Below, in pieces: positions 1 to 9,840 of a DNA stretch of 64,000 nucleotides. The DNA lies in assembly GCF_000744095.1 (NCBI RefSeq), contig NZ_JQLI01000001.1, positions 558,001-622,000 on the forward strand. Reading direction: 5' to 3'. This DNA is from Cupriavidus necator A5-1. GTDB lineage: Bacteria > Pseudomonadota > Gammaproteobacteria > Burkholderiales > Burkholderiaceae. A program made the translations under genes and the position numbers. The notes below the pieces were generated by a model. The model was given only the letters and a program-made list of their open reading frames with translations, did no database searches and was not told the origin of the DNA. Within the stretch, counting starts at the first letter, position 1. Every line of letters starts with the position of its first letter.

Positions 1-11
1 ACGACGCTGGT

Positions 12-51
12 CTCGCGATGTCGCGAGCGCAAGGGTTGAGAACCACTCAAC
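12..51. promoter_or_regulatory. Two adjacent inverted repeats upstream of the acyl-CoA ligase gene
   Basis: CTCGCGA at 12-18 pairs with TCGCGAG at 21-27 around a 2-base centre, and GTTGAG at 35-40 pairs with CTCAAC at 46-51. Both lie within 62 bases of the start at 74. They could be operator half-sites for the AraC regulator at the end of this cluster, or hairpins in the leader or in the end of a preceding transcript. The role is inference. Confidence 0.35.
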
Positions 52-73
52 ACTGGTCTATACACATCGTCCG

Positions 74-1591
74 ATGTCGCTGGTCGAGTTCCTGATCGAC
101 GCGCGCCGCTGGGCTGACCGTCCATTCATCGTGCAAGGTGATCTGCGCCTGAGCACTCAGGATTTCGAGCGAGCCGTGCGGCGCGTTGCCCACTTCCTTG
201 CCGCGCAGGGGATTGGCCGCGGGACGAGCGTCATGTTGCTCGGCTATAACAGCCTCGAGTGGCTGCTTTCATTTTGGGCGGTGCAATGCCTTGGCGGAGT
301 TGCTGTACTTGGCAATGCAATGTGGGGCAGCGCGCAAGCGAAAGCTTCCGCCGAATTGGCTGAACCTGTTCTGCTTATTACGGACAGATCGAAGCGGTTG
401 CTTCAGGGAGCGTGGTTCACCATTGCCTTCGATGAGATTGGCGAGGTCTCTCGCGACGCCACTGCAGAGTTGCTATGCCTGGAGCATGCTCCCGAGATGG
501 AGGACGAGACCGCCGTTGTCATGTTCAGTTCGGGGACCAGTGGCGACCCCAAAGCCGTGGTGATCTCGCATCGGTCGATCATCGCCAATATCCAGAATCT
601 CCTTGTCCTGACCGGGCGTCTGCCTGACGAACTTGCACCCGGAGCGCCGGGCACTATCAGCCTGCTGACGATGCCTCTGTTCCACATGGGCGGCATCCAA
701 ATTGCGACGACCACCCTGCTGACCGGCGGTACCCTTGTACTGTTGGAGGGGCGCTTCGACCCGGTTACGGTGCTGGCGCTCATCGATCAGGAAAAAGTAC
801 GCGTCTGGGGCAGTGTGCCCACGATGGTCTCGCGCGTGGTCGAGCACGAACTGTTCGGCAAGTTCGATACCACCAGCTTGCGGTCGATTCCAATGGGTGG
901 AGCAGCGCTGTCCGACGACCTTCGAGCCAAGGTGCAGAAGGCGTTCCCGTCCATGCAGAAGCGTGTGGGCAGCTTGTATGGGATGACGGAGGCTGGCGGT
1001 GTTGTGGCGGCGGGCTCCAGCGCGGAGATCGAAGGACGGCCTAAAGGCTGTGTTGGCCGGCCGCTTCCCCTCGTCGAGGTGCGGATCGACGCCGCGGACG
1101 AAAAGGGCGTAGGGGAGATCATGGTGCGCACAGCCACGATCACCGGCGGATACCTTCGCGACCCTAAGCCGATCACTGACCGGCAGGGATGGTTTGCCAC
1201 TGGCGATCGCGGCTGGCTCGATGCCGAGGGCTACTTATATTTGGTTGGCCGCTCGAAAGACATCATCATTCGTGCGGGCGAAAACATCGCATGCGTGCAG
1301 GTTGAGCAATGTCTTTTGCAACACGGCGACGTGGTCGAGGCAGCAGTCGTGCCACTTCCGCACGCCGACCTTGGAGAGGAGGTCGGCGCCGTCGTTGTCT
1401 TAAGGCCCGGTACGGCCATTACGGCTGAGCTCTTGCGCGCCCATGCAGCCGCGCTGCTTGGGCGGCATGAAGTGCCTTCCCGTTGGTGGCTTCGCTCCGA
1501 GGCGTTGCCAACGAATGCTACCGGCAAGGTCGCCAAGCGAGAAGTACTGGCTCAGTGGCGGCAGGCGGGGTTGGATCTCCCCACATGCTGA
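74..1591 (+). CDS. Acyl-CoA synthetase / AMP-dependent ligase
   Basis: A 505-aa class I adenylate-forming enzyme, expected to activate a carboxylic acid to its CoA thioester through an acyl-AMP. The P-loop FSSGTSGDPKAVVISH is near residues 150-167, YGMTEAGG near 305-312, the hinge region YLVGRSKDIIIRAGENI near 390-405, and the C-terminal catalytic lysine in NATGKVAKRE near 485. The length is normal for the family. It is the first gene of a run with an aldehyde dehydrogenase and an MDR oxidoreductase, suggesting that an aldehyde is oxidised to an acid and then loaded onto CoA. The substrate cannot be read from sequence. The start follows two small inverted repeats. Confidence 0.88.
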   Translation: MSLVEFLIDARRWADRPFIVQGDLRLSTQDFERAVRRVAHFLAAQGIGRGTSVMLLGYNSLEWLLSFWAVQCLGGVAVLGNAMWGSAQAKASAELAEPVLLITDRSKRLLQGAWFTIAFDEIGEVSRDATAELLCLEHAPEMEDETAVVMFSSGTSGDPKAVVISHRSIIANIQNLLVLTGRLPDELAPGAPGTISLLTMPLFHMGGIQIATTTLLTGGTLVLLEGRFDPVTVLALIDQEKVRVWGSVPTMVSRVVEHELFGKFDTTSLRSIPMGGAALSDDLRAKVQKAFPSMQKRVGSLYGMTEAGGVVAAGSSAEIEGRPKGCVGRPLPLVEVRIDAADEKGVGEIMVRTATITGGYLRDPKPITDRQGWFATGDRGWLDAEGYLYLVGRSKDIIIRAGENIACVQVEQCLLQHGDVVEAAVVPLPHADLGEEVGAVVVLRPGTAITAELLRAHAAALLGRHEVPSRWWLRSEALPTNATGKVAKREVLAQWRQAGLDLPTC

Positions 1592-1614
1592 TTGAACGAC
1601 GTGAGACAGGCACT

Positions 1615-3039
1615 ATGATCGAACGCACCACACTCTATATTGGCGGACGTTGGCTGACGCCATCCTCCTCCGGGACGCTGCAGGTTACAGACTCGAATAC
1701 GGGCGACCTTTATGCCACTATCCCTGCGGGCTCCGAGGCGGATGTGAACGCGGCCGTGAGTGCAGCTCGCGCAGCGTTCCCCCGATGGTCCCGGACCTCG
1801 TCAGCCGATCGGGCGAGATTCCTGCAAAAGGTGTCCGATGGGCTGCTGAACCGCAGTAACGAGCTCGCGCGGTTGATTGCCACAGAGGTCGGTACACCGC
1901 TGAAGGCTTGCTCACTGGTGCAGGTCGCCGCGCCAGTGAATTCCTGGGCGTACTATTCGAAACTGTCGCAGGAGTTCGGCTACGAGGCACGCGTTGGCAA
2001 CTCACTGGTCGTGCGCGAACCAGTGGGGGTGGTTGCCGCCATCACGCCTTGGAACTATCCCCTGAACCAGATCACGCAGAAAATCGCGCCGGCGCTCGCC
2101 AGTGGTTGCACGGTTGTTTTGAAACCGTCTGAAATCGCTCCGCTTAATGCCTTCGTTCTTGCCGAGGTTATCCATGAGGCAGGCCTGCCGCCGGGGGTCT
2201 TCAATCTCGTGACAGGTCTCGGTTCGTTGGTCGGTGAAGCACTGGCAGCGCATCCGGAGGTGGACATGGTCTCGTTTACGGGATCAACACGCGCCGGCAA
2301 GCGGGTCAGCAGGGTCGGTTCGGAGACGATCAAGCGCGTCTCGCTGGAGTTGGGCGGAAAGAGCGCATCGATCGTGCTTGAGGACGCTGACCTGGAGAAG
2401 GCTGTGAAAGCCACCGTTTCACACTGCTACCTGAACTCTGGCCAGACTTGCGCTGCCTGGACTCGGATGCTGGTGCCGCGAGCCCGCCTCGACCACGTAC
2501 GCGGATTGGCGAGGCAGACAGCCGATTCGTTCGTCGTCGGAAGTGCCTTCGCCGAAGATGTGAAGCTGGGTCCGCTGGCGTCGGCAGCGCAACGCGACCG
2601 GGTGCTCAGCTACATCCGTCTCGGCCTTGAAGAAGGTGCCGAACTCGTGGCCGGTGGACCTGAGGCTCCGGCCGGCACAGGCGGCGGCGGGTATTTCGTC
2701 AGGCCTACCGTGTTCGTCGCTGATCATCGGAGCACAATTGCACGGGAAGAGATCTTCGGCCCTGTACTCACGATCATTCCCTATGACTCCGAGGACGACG
2801 CTGTGAGTATTGCCAATGACACGATATACGGGTTGTCGGGCGCTGTCTGGGCCGGAACTGACGAGCGTGCGCTCGGTGTCGCGCGGCAATTGCGCACAGG
2901 CCAGGTCGACATCAACGGCGGCCGCTGGAACCCCCTTGCTCCGTTCGGCGGATACAAGCAATCCGGACAAGGTCGCGAGAACGGCATTTACGGACTGGAA
3001 GAGTTCCTCGAGTACAAGGCAATTCAGCTACGTGCCTGA
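1615..3039 (+). CDS. NAD(P)-dependent aldehyde dehydrogenase
   Basis: A 474-aa aldehyde dehydrogenase that should oxidise an aldehyde to an acid, possibly the substrate of the ligase upstream. It has the NYPLNQ segment near residue 145, the general-base glutamate in SLELGGKS near 243-250, the nucleophile cysteine in SGQTCAAW near 277-284, and EEIFGPVL near 380. I chose ATG 1615, 23 bases after the ligase stop and behind a GAGACAGG-type Shine-Dalgarno; ATG 1585, overlapping the ligase gene, is the alternative. The reading frame opens further upstream inside the ligase gene, but that part is not ALDH-like. Confidence 0.9.
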   Translation: MIERTTLYIGGRWLTPSSSGTLQVTDSNTGDLYATIPAGSEADVNAAVSAARAAFPRWSRTSSADRARFLQKVSDGLLNRSNELARLIATEVGTPLKACSLVQVAAPVNSWAYYSKLSQEFGYEARVGNSLVVREPVGVVAAITPWNYPLNQITQKIAPALASGCTVVLKPSEIAPLNAFVLAEVIHEAGLPPGVFNLVTGLGSLVGEALAAHPEVDMVSFTGSTRAGKRVSRVGSETIKRVSLELGGKSASIVLEDADLEKAVKATVSHCYLNSGQTCAAWTRMLVPRARLDHVRGLARQTADSFVVGSAFAEDVKLGPLASAAQRDRVLSYIRLGLEEGAELVAGGPEAPAGTGGGGYFVRPTVFVADHRSTIAREEIFGPVLTIIPYDSEDDAVSIANDTIYGLSGAVWAGTDERALGVARQLRTGQVDINGGRWNPLAPFGGYKQSGQGRENGIYGLEEFLEYKAIQLRA

Positions 3040-3083
3040 CGCCCGCCTGGTTTCACGCCTGAGACATTCATAGGACGATCGAC

Positions 3084-4118
3084 ATGGCGATAGCAATGCG
3101 CTTGGGGCGGCCGGCCGGCATCGATCAATTGGTGCCGATCGAAGAGGATCCGGGTCGCCCGGGAGCCGGGGAGGTGCTGGTACGGGTGCGCCGCAGTTCG
3201 CTGAACTTCCATGACTACCTTGTGGTGACCGGCCGCATGCCAACCGCGGTCGGCCGTATCCCGTTGTCTGACGGCGCAGGCGAGATAGTCGAGGTAGGGC
3301 CCCCACCTGGGGACGAGGTCGATGCCGATCCGTCCATGATGTTGCGGGTGGGCGAAGCTGTGCTGGGAACCTTCTTCCGTCAGTGGCGCGAAGGTGCTCC
3401 TGCCCAGTGGAAACATGCCGTAGTGGCAGGCGAGCACGTCGACGGGTACGCACGCGAGTTCGCCGTCGTGCCAGTGGCAGCGCTAACGCGCGTACCGCAT
3501 GGACTCTCGCTGGCTGAGGCCGCAACGTTGCCCTGCGCAGGCCTGACCGCTTGGCGCGCGCTCAGGTGCTGCGGCGATATCCGTACCGGTGATGTGGTTC
3601 TTGTCCAAGGCACTGGCGGGGTGTCGGTATTCGCACTGCAGTTCGCCAAGGCGATGGGGGCAACGGTGGTTGCTACCTCATCGTCCGAGGGCAAGCTGGA
3701 GCGTCTTCGTGCGCTTGGGGCGTCCCACGTGATCAACTACAGAGCGGAGCCGAACTGGGGGCGCGCGGTCAAGAGATGGACCGGCGGGCGCGGCGTCGAT
3801 CACATTGTCGATATCGGCGGCGCCGACCTTCTGAACCAATCGATTGAGGCATGCCGTACTGGCGGCAGCATCGCGCTTGTGGGCCTGCTCGCTGGCACGT
3901 CCGGCCGTGTCGCCACAGGCCGGATCATGGCCCAACAAGTTCGGCTGCAAGGGGTCGTGGTCGGCAGTCGGACGGATCAGCTGGAGATGATCCGATCTAT
4001 CGAGTCACTGGGAGTACGTCCGGTAATCGATTCGAGCTTCCAGTTGCAGGAACTGCCTGCAGCGTTCCGGCACCAGGAAGCCGGTCGCCATTTTGGCAAG
4101 ATCGTCGTGGAGATGTAG
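3084..4118 (+). CDS. MDR-family alcohol dehydrogenase / NADPH:quinone oxidoreductase-like protein
   Basis: A 344-aa medium-chain reductase with a GroES-like N-terminal half and a Rossmann half marked by VLVQGTGGVS near residue 172. It has no cysteine-rich structural zinc lobe (no four-Cys cluster around residues 90-110), so it belongs to the zinc-poor quinone-reductase-like branch rather than classical zinc alcohol dehydrogenases. It lies 44 bases after the aldehyde dehydrogenase in the same direction and is probably co-transcribed, supplying or removing reducing equivalents on the same substrate. The exact reaction is unknown. Confidence 0.85.
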   Translation: MAIAMRLGRPAGIDQLVPIEEDPGRPGAGEVLVRVRRSSLNFHDYLVVTGRMPTAVGRIPLSDGAGEIVEVGPPPGDEVDADPSMMLRVGEAVLGTFFRQWREGAPAQWKHAVVAGEHVDGYAREFAVVPVAALTRVPHGLSLAEAATLPCAGLTAWRALRCCGDIRTGDVVLVQGTGGVSVFALQFAKAMGATVVATSSSEGKLERLRALGASHVINYRAEPNWGRAVKRWTGGRGVDHIVDIGGADLLNQSIEACRTGGSIALVGLLAGTSGRVATGRIMAQQVRLQGVVVGSRTDQLEMIRSIESLGVRPVIDSSFQLQELPAAFRHQEAGRHFGKIVVEM

Positions 4119-4214
4119 GCAGGCGCTCTGTATATCTGACCTTCAGAGCCGGCTGTCTTCGGGCGTCGGGGATGGAGACTTGTAAAGCGCGGGGGGCTGC
4201 GCCATGATTGAAAA

Positions 4215-5141
4215 ATGAAGGAAGATCCGCTCACTGACATTCTCACCTTAGCCAGCGCGCGATGTGTTGACGTTGGGAGCCTGGCGGCGGGAGGATCGTG
4301 GGCACTGCGATTCCCTCCGCCCAGGAAGCTCAAGTTTGTTGCCGTCATGAAGGGCGAATGCTGGCTGACCATTGAAGGGAAAGCTGCGCCGCGTCAGGTC
4401 ATGACGGGCGACGTATTCGTGCTTCCGGCTGATCGGGCTTTCGTGCTGGCCGGCGACCTGAAAACCACTCCCGTCGATTGCAGCGGGCTTTTCGCTGATG
4501 CATTGGAAAAGATGGTGACAGTCGGCCATGGTGTCGACTTCTTCGCCGTTGGTGCACACATTGCCTTGGACCAGGAGCGTGGCAAGCTGCTGTCGGAGGT
4601 TCTGCCACCTTGCCTTCATATCGGCAGTAATTCGGCCGAGGCGTCGGCCATGCAATGGCTCCTGAATCAACTCGGTCAGGAGCTTGTCTCTGATCGACCA
4701 GGGGCGGCGCTGGCATCCAGACAGCTGGCGCAGCTTCTGTGTATTCAGACAATCCGGTCGTATCTCGAGGCCTCCGGACCTCATGTCGTGGGATGGATCA
4801 AGGCACTCAGCGACGAGCGCCTCGCGCCCGCGTTGCGCCTAATGCATCGCGAGCCCAGTCGGGCGTGGGGGCTTGGCGAACTGGCGAAGGAGGTTGCCAT
4901 GTCACGTACGAGCTTCTCCGTTCGCTTTAAGGCCATCGCGGGTATCCCGCCTCTGGCCTACCTTCAGAACCTGCGTATGCGGTTTGCTGAGTACCAGCTG
5001 CGCGAGAGTTCCATTTCGATATCGGAACTCGGCTGCTCGCTGGGCTATTCTTCTGAAAACGCGTTCAGCAGCGCCTTCAAGCGCTCGTCGGGAATGGCCC
5101 CCGGGCGCTACCGAGCCATCTTTGCGAAGATGGACCGGTAG
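4215..5141 (+). CDS. AraC-family transcriptional regulator with N-terminal cupin domain
   Basis: A 308-aa regulator. Residues 1-190 form the cupin-like effector domain of the AraC subfamily that senses small acids or aldehydes. Residues about 205-305 carry the double helix-turn-helix, with LGELAKEVAMSRTSFSVRF and the second HTH ending SSENAFSSAFKRSSGMAPGR. It follows the three enzymes by 96 bases and most likely activates them. A four-codon frame, ATG ATT GAA AAA TGA at 4204-4218, overlaps the start codon at 4215 and has no strong Shine-Dalgarno, so translation may be coupled or weak. The inducer is unknown. Confidence 0.85.
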   Translation: MKEDPLTDILTLASARCVDVGSLAAGGSWALRFPPPRKLKFVAVMKGECWLTIEGKAAPRQVMTGDVFVLPADRAFVLAGDLKTTPVDCSGLFADALEKMVTVGHGVDFFAVGAHIALDQERGKLLSEVLPPCLHIGSNSAEASAMQWLLNQLGQELVSDRPGAALASRQLAQLLCIQTIRSYLEASGPHVVGWIKALSDERLAPALRLMHREPSRAWGLGELAKEVAMSRTSFSVRFKAIAGIPPLAYLQNLRMRFAEYQLRESSISISELGCSLGYSSENAFSSAFKRSSGMAPGRYRAIFAKMDR

Positions 5142-5188
5142 CGCTCAGGCAAGGGGAGAGAGACTTGCCCCTCCTTCGTGCCGAGGCC

Positions 5189-5950
5189 TCAGACTTGTCT
5201 CAGTCCGCCGTCGACAAACAACTCGACGCCGTTCACATAGCTTGATGCATCGCTGGCGAGGAAGGCCGCAACCTTGGCGATTTCTCGAGCATCACCGATC
5301 CGTCCAGCAGGGCTTCGTTGCGCGATCGATTGAACGATAACGTCCGCCATGTCAGCGCCAGCCGCCTTGTCAAGCGCTCTACGCAACGAAGGCGTGTCTA
5401 CTGCACCTGGGCTCAGGATGTTGATCCGGACGCCCGTGCCTTTCGCATCCTGGATCAGGGATCGGACCATTCCGTGGAACGCTGCCTTAATCGCACCGTA
5501 GATGCTCATGCCGGCAGGAGGAGCGACAGATGCTGTCGATCCGATGAGAATGATCGTACCGTCGCTCTCCAGTAGCGGCATCGCAGATTGGATCGTGAAG
5601 AGCACGCCTTTGAGATTTACCCCGACCATCTTGTCGAATTGTTCTTCTGTAATCCGGCCTAGCGGCGCGTGCTCGTCAGCGACGGCGTTTGCAATGACTG
5701 CGTCCAATCTCCCGTGCTCGGCTTTCACTTGCTTCAGTAGGGCGTCCATCTCGGGGATGCTGGATGCATCTACCCTGGCACCGAAGCTGCGCGGTCCAAT
5801 TGCCTTGACAGCTTCGTCGAGTGCCTCCTGTTGAAGGGCAGTCACAATGACTTTGGCACCCTCTGCGACGAATTCCTGGGCGATTGCCAGACCGATTCCA
5901 GTTGTGCCGCCCGTGATCACGGCAACTTTGCCTTCCAGGGAATAGTTCAT
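5189..5950 (-). CDS. SDR-family NAD(P)-dependent oxidoreductase
   Basis: A 253-aa classical short-chain dehydrogenase/reductase. It has the cofactor motif TGGTTGIG near residue 14-21, the active-site serine segment LIGSTAS near 136 and the catalytic YGAIK near 151-155. The C-terminal ASDASSYVNGVELFVDGGL is typical of FabG-like enzymes. It converges on the AraC gene (47-base gap) and is transcribed from its own promoter. It may act on an alcohol or ketone in the same pathway as genes 74-4118, but only proximity supports that. Confidence 0.88.
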   Translation of the reverse strand: MNYSLEGKVAVITGGTTGIGLAIAQEFVAEGAKVIVTALQQEALDEAVKAIGPRSFGARVDASSIPEMDALLKQVKAEHGRLDAVIANAVADEHAPLGRITEEQFDKMVGVNLKGVLFTIQSAMPLLESDGTIILIGSTASVAPPAGMSIYGAIKAAFHGMVRSLIQDAKGTGVRINILSPGAVDTPSLRRALDKAAGADMADVIVQSIAQRSPAGRIGDAREIAKVAAFLASDASSYVNGVELFVDGGLRQV

Positions 5951-6052
5951 GTCGTCTCCATTGGATTGGTTAAAAGTCCTCCTGCAAAAAGATACATCCG
6001 TCGGACTGTGTACTGAATGCTTGAGCTTTCACAAAACCTGCGAGAGCGTTCG

Positions 6053-6075
6053 AAAAAAAGTGCTCATCAGAGCAC
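6053..6075 (-). terminator. Rho-independent terminator, minus strand
   Basis: On the minus strand GTGCTC, a 4-base loop and GAGCAC are followed by seven T residues. It would stop minus-strand transcription from the transposase relic before the SDR gene, separating the two. Confidence 0.6.
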
Positions 6076-6125
6076 GGGTGTTTTGAGGCGGAAGCAGGTA
6101 TGCCTTTGTTTGCGCTGCAATTTAC

Positions 6126-6141
6126 AGGGGTAGCTACCCCT
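6126..6141. repeat. 16-bp perfect palindrome
   Basis: AGGGGTAGCTACCCCT is a perfect palindrome in the 415-base gap between the SDR gene and the Tn3 relic. Nothing else in this gap looks like a gene. It may be a regulator site or a scar from the transposon boundary. Confidence 0.35.
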
Positions 6142-6365
6142 AGTATTTATGCGGGCTTCCGGCAGGCGTCAATGAGAAATGTCAATGAAATCAATGGCTT
6201 GCTGACTGCCATCGACCAGCCGGCGATCTCGGGCGGCGGTGGCAGGGAAGGGCGGCGAGCTTCCGAATTGCCGAATGCGGCCCTGAGTCCCTCCGGCTGG
6301 AGGAGTACACCGGTCGCGAGCCCAAGGTACGAACTTCTGGGCACCGCCCTTTCGAAGCGGGATGG

Positions 6366-7830
6366 TTATGCCGTACACCACCGCGCAAGGGAGTCGGACT
6401 GGAGCGCCGCAGTGGGCATGAGCCGATGCGCATAGCGAGCGATCGGAAACTCGAAAGTCCCTCGCAGATTGATTCCCTCGAGATGGGTCGGCCCGATATG
6501 CCGCAGGTCCACAGCGCGCACTGTTTCGGCCCCGACTCGTTCAAGGATGTCCCAACTGCGTTGCATGTGCATCGTATTCCAGGCCATGACTGCATTGGAT
6601 AGCAAGGTCAAGGCCGATGACACGGCCGCCAGCGACGCGTCATGCCTCGCCAGCTCGATCGGTATCTTCCCGTGATGGATCGCCCGCTGGACAATGTGCA
6701 CCGCTTCACCGCGGTTCAACGCGTGCTGCATCTCATGACGAAATGCGGTATTCGTGAAATAGTCGATCAGGAAGATCGTACGAAACAGCCGTCCGAGATG
6801 CACGCCGGCCTCATAGACAATCTGCCCGCGCGCCGCCGCCCCAAAGCGCGTGAGTGCCTGGACCGCAGTGCATTGCCCACTTTGCACGGATGCGGCAATC
6901 CGTACCAGTTCATCCCAGGCGCGCTCAATGAGGCTCAGTCGAACATCGGCGCCGGTGACGGCAACCAGTTGTCTCGGCAAGTCGTGGTGCCTGGGGACAT
7001 GCAGGCGCCGGTCGCGCAGGTGGGCCAGTCGCGGGCAGAGATCAAAGCCCAACAGCCGTGACAGGCTCATGGCGAAATCTGTAAAGCCGTGCGTATCCAC
7101 AGCAAGTTGCGCCACGTCTTCAGAGCCACCTGGTCGGATCACGCCCTCGATTGCTGCACCGGCTTGCCGCTCATTGAGCAGAATAGGCTGGTCATAAAAG
7201 ATGCCCCACCGATCGCGTACGTGAGTGTACATTCCGATCGATGCCGTACGCCGGCGCGGGTCGGCCCGCGCTTGCCAGACAGAGCGTGTCGTTTCCAACG
7301 ACATCATGTCTGACGACGCCAGATCGGAGCGCCCCCAATGCTGGGCTATCGGGTGCTGATGCATGAAGGTCAGCACGGCTTCTGCCGCGTGGCGCAGCTT
7401 CCGTTCGTCCGCGATACGATGCATCATTTGGCGGATCGCTGGCGGCGACAGCTCCGGCACCATTCGGGCGAGATCCGCAGCTGACATCGACGTGCCATGC
7501 GCGAGTATGGCTGCGTAGACCAATAGCAATTCGCTGCGGGAAAGGGGCTCCCTCCCCAGCAAGAGCCAACTGAAGTGCGTGGCGCTGTCGATCTCGAGCA
7601 GGATCTCAGGAAGCTGACCGCCGGGGTGCCGCTCGAACAGTGCGCGTCGCAATGTCTCCACAGACGCGGGCGTAGCGCTCGCCACCAAGGGATCGCTTCC
7701 CACGCAAGACAGCGTCCCTCAGCTTGACGAAGCCTTCGTCCAGATGCGCGATCACCGGCACCAGAAATGCCTGAGCATTTGGCCGCGGGGAATCAAACAG
7801 TGTCACGAGCTTGGCCAGTCGAACAGCCCC
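6366..7830 (-). pseudogene. tnpA: Tn3-family transposase, C-terminal remnant with frameshift
   Basis: About 490 residues of the C-terminal half of a Tn3-family transposase (DDE integrase type, normally about 1,000 aa). The large frame at 6366-7703 carries family segments such as LAVDTHGFTDF, IVYEAGVHLGRLFRTIFLIDYF and the C-terminal LRHIGPTHLEGINLRG. A frameshift near 7690-7705 separates it from the upstream piece reading TLFDSPRPNAQAFLVPVIAHL up to about 7830. The N-terminal half and any resolvase are absent, and I found no convincing terminal repeat. It is a dead copy, distinct from the second Tn3 gene at 10.3-13.3 kb. Confidence 0.85.
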
Positions 7831-8129
7831 ACAGGAGCGCTGGGGTTTGACATTGACAACGCGCTATCGAGCGGCTTTGGCTACAGCAGATCGTGCGCTT
7901 CGACTTGTCGTCTGTCGCCAGTCCGTAGGACTGGTTTGCGCGCTTACACCGAGTATCGATGGCAACGTGGGGACGCAACGAGTTCATTCTTTCTCTGGTT
8001 ACCAGCCAAATAACTGGCGGGATTCGCCGCAAGCACAATGAAGAGACTGAGACCACTACTACATTTGCCATTCGCGCGGTTATACTCGGCGCTTTCGAAC
8101 GAAAAATCACCAAGAAAGGACTCAATCAA

Positions 8130-8576
8130 ATGACTCGGGTCAAAGCAGTTGCCACCAGCAAGCCAGCGGCAAAGAAGGTTGCCGTGCCGATGAAGAAGAC
8201 CAGCGTGCTCGCGCGCGAGGCGCAGGCCGCTAAAAAGCGTCTGCTGAAGCTGCGCGCCGACACGAAGAAGGCGATCGAAGCAGCAAAGCGTGAGGTCGCC
8301 AAGGCAGCGGAAGCCGCAAAGGCTGCAGCTCGCTTCGAAAAGCAGGCTGCAAAGGACAAGGCGGCTGCAAAGAAGGCTAAGGCCGCCGGCGCAAAGAAGG
8401 CAACGGCTGGCAAGGTGGCTGCGAAGAAGTCTGCTGCAAAAAAGGCGGTGCCCGACAATAAGGTCGCTGCGAAGAAGGCGGCTCCGAAAGAGGCCGCAGT
8501 GAAAGCCGTGACGAAAAAACGGGCCCCGGCAAAGAAGGTGGTTGCGCCGGTAGCCTCGCCTGAAGCGGCGGCCTGA
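8130..8576 (+). CDS. Histone H1-like, lysine/alanine-rich nucleoid protein
   Basis: A 148-aa protein made almost entirely of Lys, Ala, Arg and Val with repeated AKKA/AAKKA units, matching bacterial histone-H1-like DNA-binding proteins common in Burkholderiales. I start it at ATG 8130, behind GAAAGGA at 8114-8120; a longer in-frame extension from 7959 is not lysine-rich. TATACT at 8081-8086 is a plausible -10 element. The role would be DNA compaction or silencing. It is separated from an H-NS-family gene only by a tRNA. An alanine-rich reading on the other strand is its shadow. Confidence 0.82.
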   Translation: MTRVKAVATSKPAAKKVAVPMKKTSVLAREAQAAKKRLLKLRADTKKAIEAAKREVAKAAEAAKAAARFEKQAAKDKAAAKKAKAAGAKKATAGKVAAKKSAAKKAVPDNKVAAKKAAPKEAAVKAVTKKRAPAKKVVAPVASPEAAA

Positions 8577-8620
8577 TTTATTGCCTCGGCTGGTACGCGA
8601 TGTTGCCAACCAGCCGATCG

Positions 8621-8665
8621 GCCGAAGATGGGGGCGCATTTTTTTGCGCTGCGCCCCGCATCGGC
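8621..8665 (+). terminator. Long hairpin after the histone-like gene
   Basis: GCCGA...GGGGCGCA (8621-8638) pairs with TGCGCCCC-GCATCGGC (8650-8665) with one small bulge. The T7 run lies in the loop, not after the stem, so this is not a textbook terminator. A second hairpin, CGGCTGGT with ACCAGCCG, lies just before it at 8587-8616. Together they probably end the histone-like transcript. Confidence 0.45.
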
Positions 8666-8720
8666 TGGGAAAGCAAATGCTGCGCATGGCGCTGACGGTT
8701 GTTCCCGCTTTGGTTTTATT

Positions 8721-8799
<79 letters not shown>

Positions 8800-9208
8800 A
8801 ACAACCATCAGATCCTTCGGTACCTGGTACCTCGTCCCAAAGGTGTTGATGTGTCTTGGTCGTTACAAGACACCGCGTTATTCACCGACCGTTGCTATTC
8901 GCCCATCCTATAGGACGCCTTACCACCGTCTCTCCACGCAAATTAACGCGTCGCCGGTGATGGGATCTGGTGCAGGAGCGTACCCGTTTCTGCGCTCCTC
9001 GGCCGCTGACATCAGGTGCGAATGTCACCCACTTTCAGTTCAAGCCGACATATATGAAGTCCGGGTTGACCCAAGCCAGACATTAATAGCGACCATCCCG
9101 ATTTGACTCAGCGACCAGGTTCATTTGTAGGCCTTGGAGGATGAATACCTTGCAGACCGTCATTGGAATGCGTATAAGTCAATCGTGACTGAAAAAATGG
9201 AGGCGAAA

Positions 9209-9523
9209 ATGGCAACGTATCAGGAACTGATGGCGAAAAAGCAAGCGTTGGAAGCCCAGATCGAAGAGGCGCGTTCGACTGAGGTAGCCGGCGTTATCGA
9301 ACAGATTCGCGAGCTGATGGTTCGGTATAGCCTGTCGCCGGAAGACTTGGCACCGCGGCGTCGTCGCGGCCGGCCTGCCGGTACAGCTTCCGCTACTACC
9401 GAGAAGGCAGCGCTACCGCCGAAGTACATGGATCCCAAATCCGGCAAGACTTGGTCCGGACGCGGCCGGGCGCCGGCGTGGCTAGGCAAGCGACCCGAGC
9501 GTTTCCTTATCCAACAGGAATGA
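9209..9523 (+). CDS. H-NS histone-family DNA-binding protein
   Basis: A 104-aa H-NS-type protein. Residues 1-45 form the coiled-coil oligomerisation segment (MATYQELMAKKQALEAQI), followed by a basic linker RRRRGRPAG. The C-terminal DNA-binding domain has the family core KYMDPKSGKTWSGRGRAPAWL. The start is ATG 9209, fixed by GGAGG six bases upstream; the frame is open further upstream without family similarity. H-NS proteins silence AT-rich foreign DNA, and this copy sits inside an accessory region. Paralogues probably exist elsewhere on the genome. Confidence 0.9.
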   Translation: MATYQELMAKKQALEAQIEEARSTEVAGVIEQIRELMVRYSLSPEDLAPRRRRGRPAGTASATTEKAALPPKYMDPKSGKTWSGRGRAPAWLGKRPERFLIQQE

Positions 9524-9569
9524 TCGATTGCACGCGCGTTGTCCCTTCGGTGACGGCGACTCATTCGAC

Positions 9570-9598
9570 CGTCCAAGAATATACAAGCTTCTTGGACG
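9570..9598 (+). terminator. Hairpin downstream of the H-NS gene
   Basis: CGTCCAAGAA (9570-9579) pairs perfectly with TTCTTGGACG (9589-9598) around a 9-base loop, 47 bases after the H-NS stop. No T-tract follows. A second dyad, CCGTCGA with TCGACGG, occurs about 40 bases later. Likely transcript ends. Confidence 0.4.
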
Positions 9599-9840
9599 CT
9601 CCAGTGTCGAAGCGAAGGGGCAGAGCGGCAGCCCGTCGATGAAAAGAGCTAGCTCGACGGCGGCGGCTGCACACGCTCCGAAGTGATCGGTGAAAAGACG
9701 GCTCTCGACCAGTAGCAGAGAGCCGCAGAACGTCCATGAAGAATATCGGATAACGGTGAGTTATCCGCGTTCAGTATCCCACACGCCTCCATGCCAGGCA
9801 ATCGGACTGTCCACTCTTTCCCAGAAAGTCGGCCTTACTC

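Noticed and set aside
8126..8458. Alanine/phenylalanine-rich minus-strand frame
   Set aside because: Mirror of the lysine/alanine-rich histone-like gene; Lys codons read backwards give Phe/Leu.
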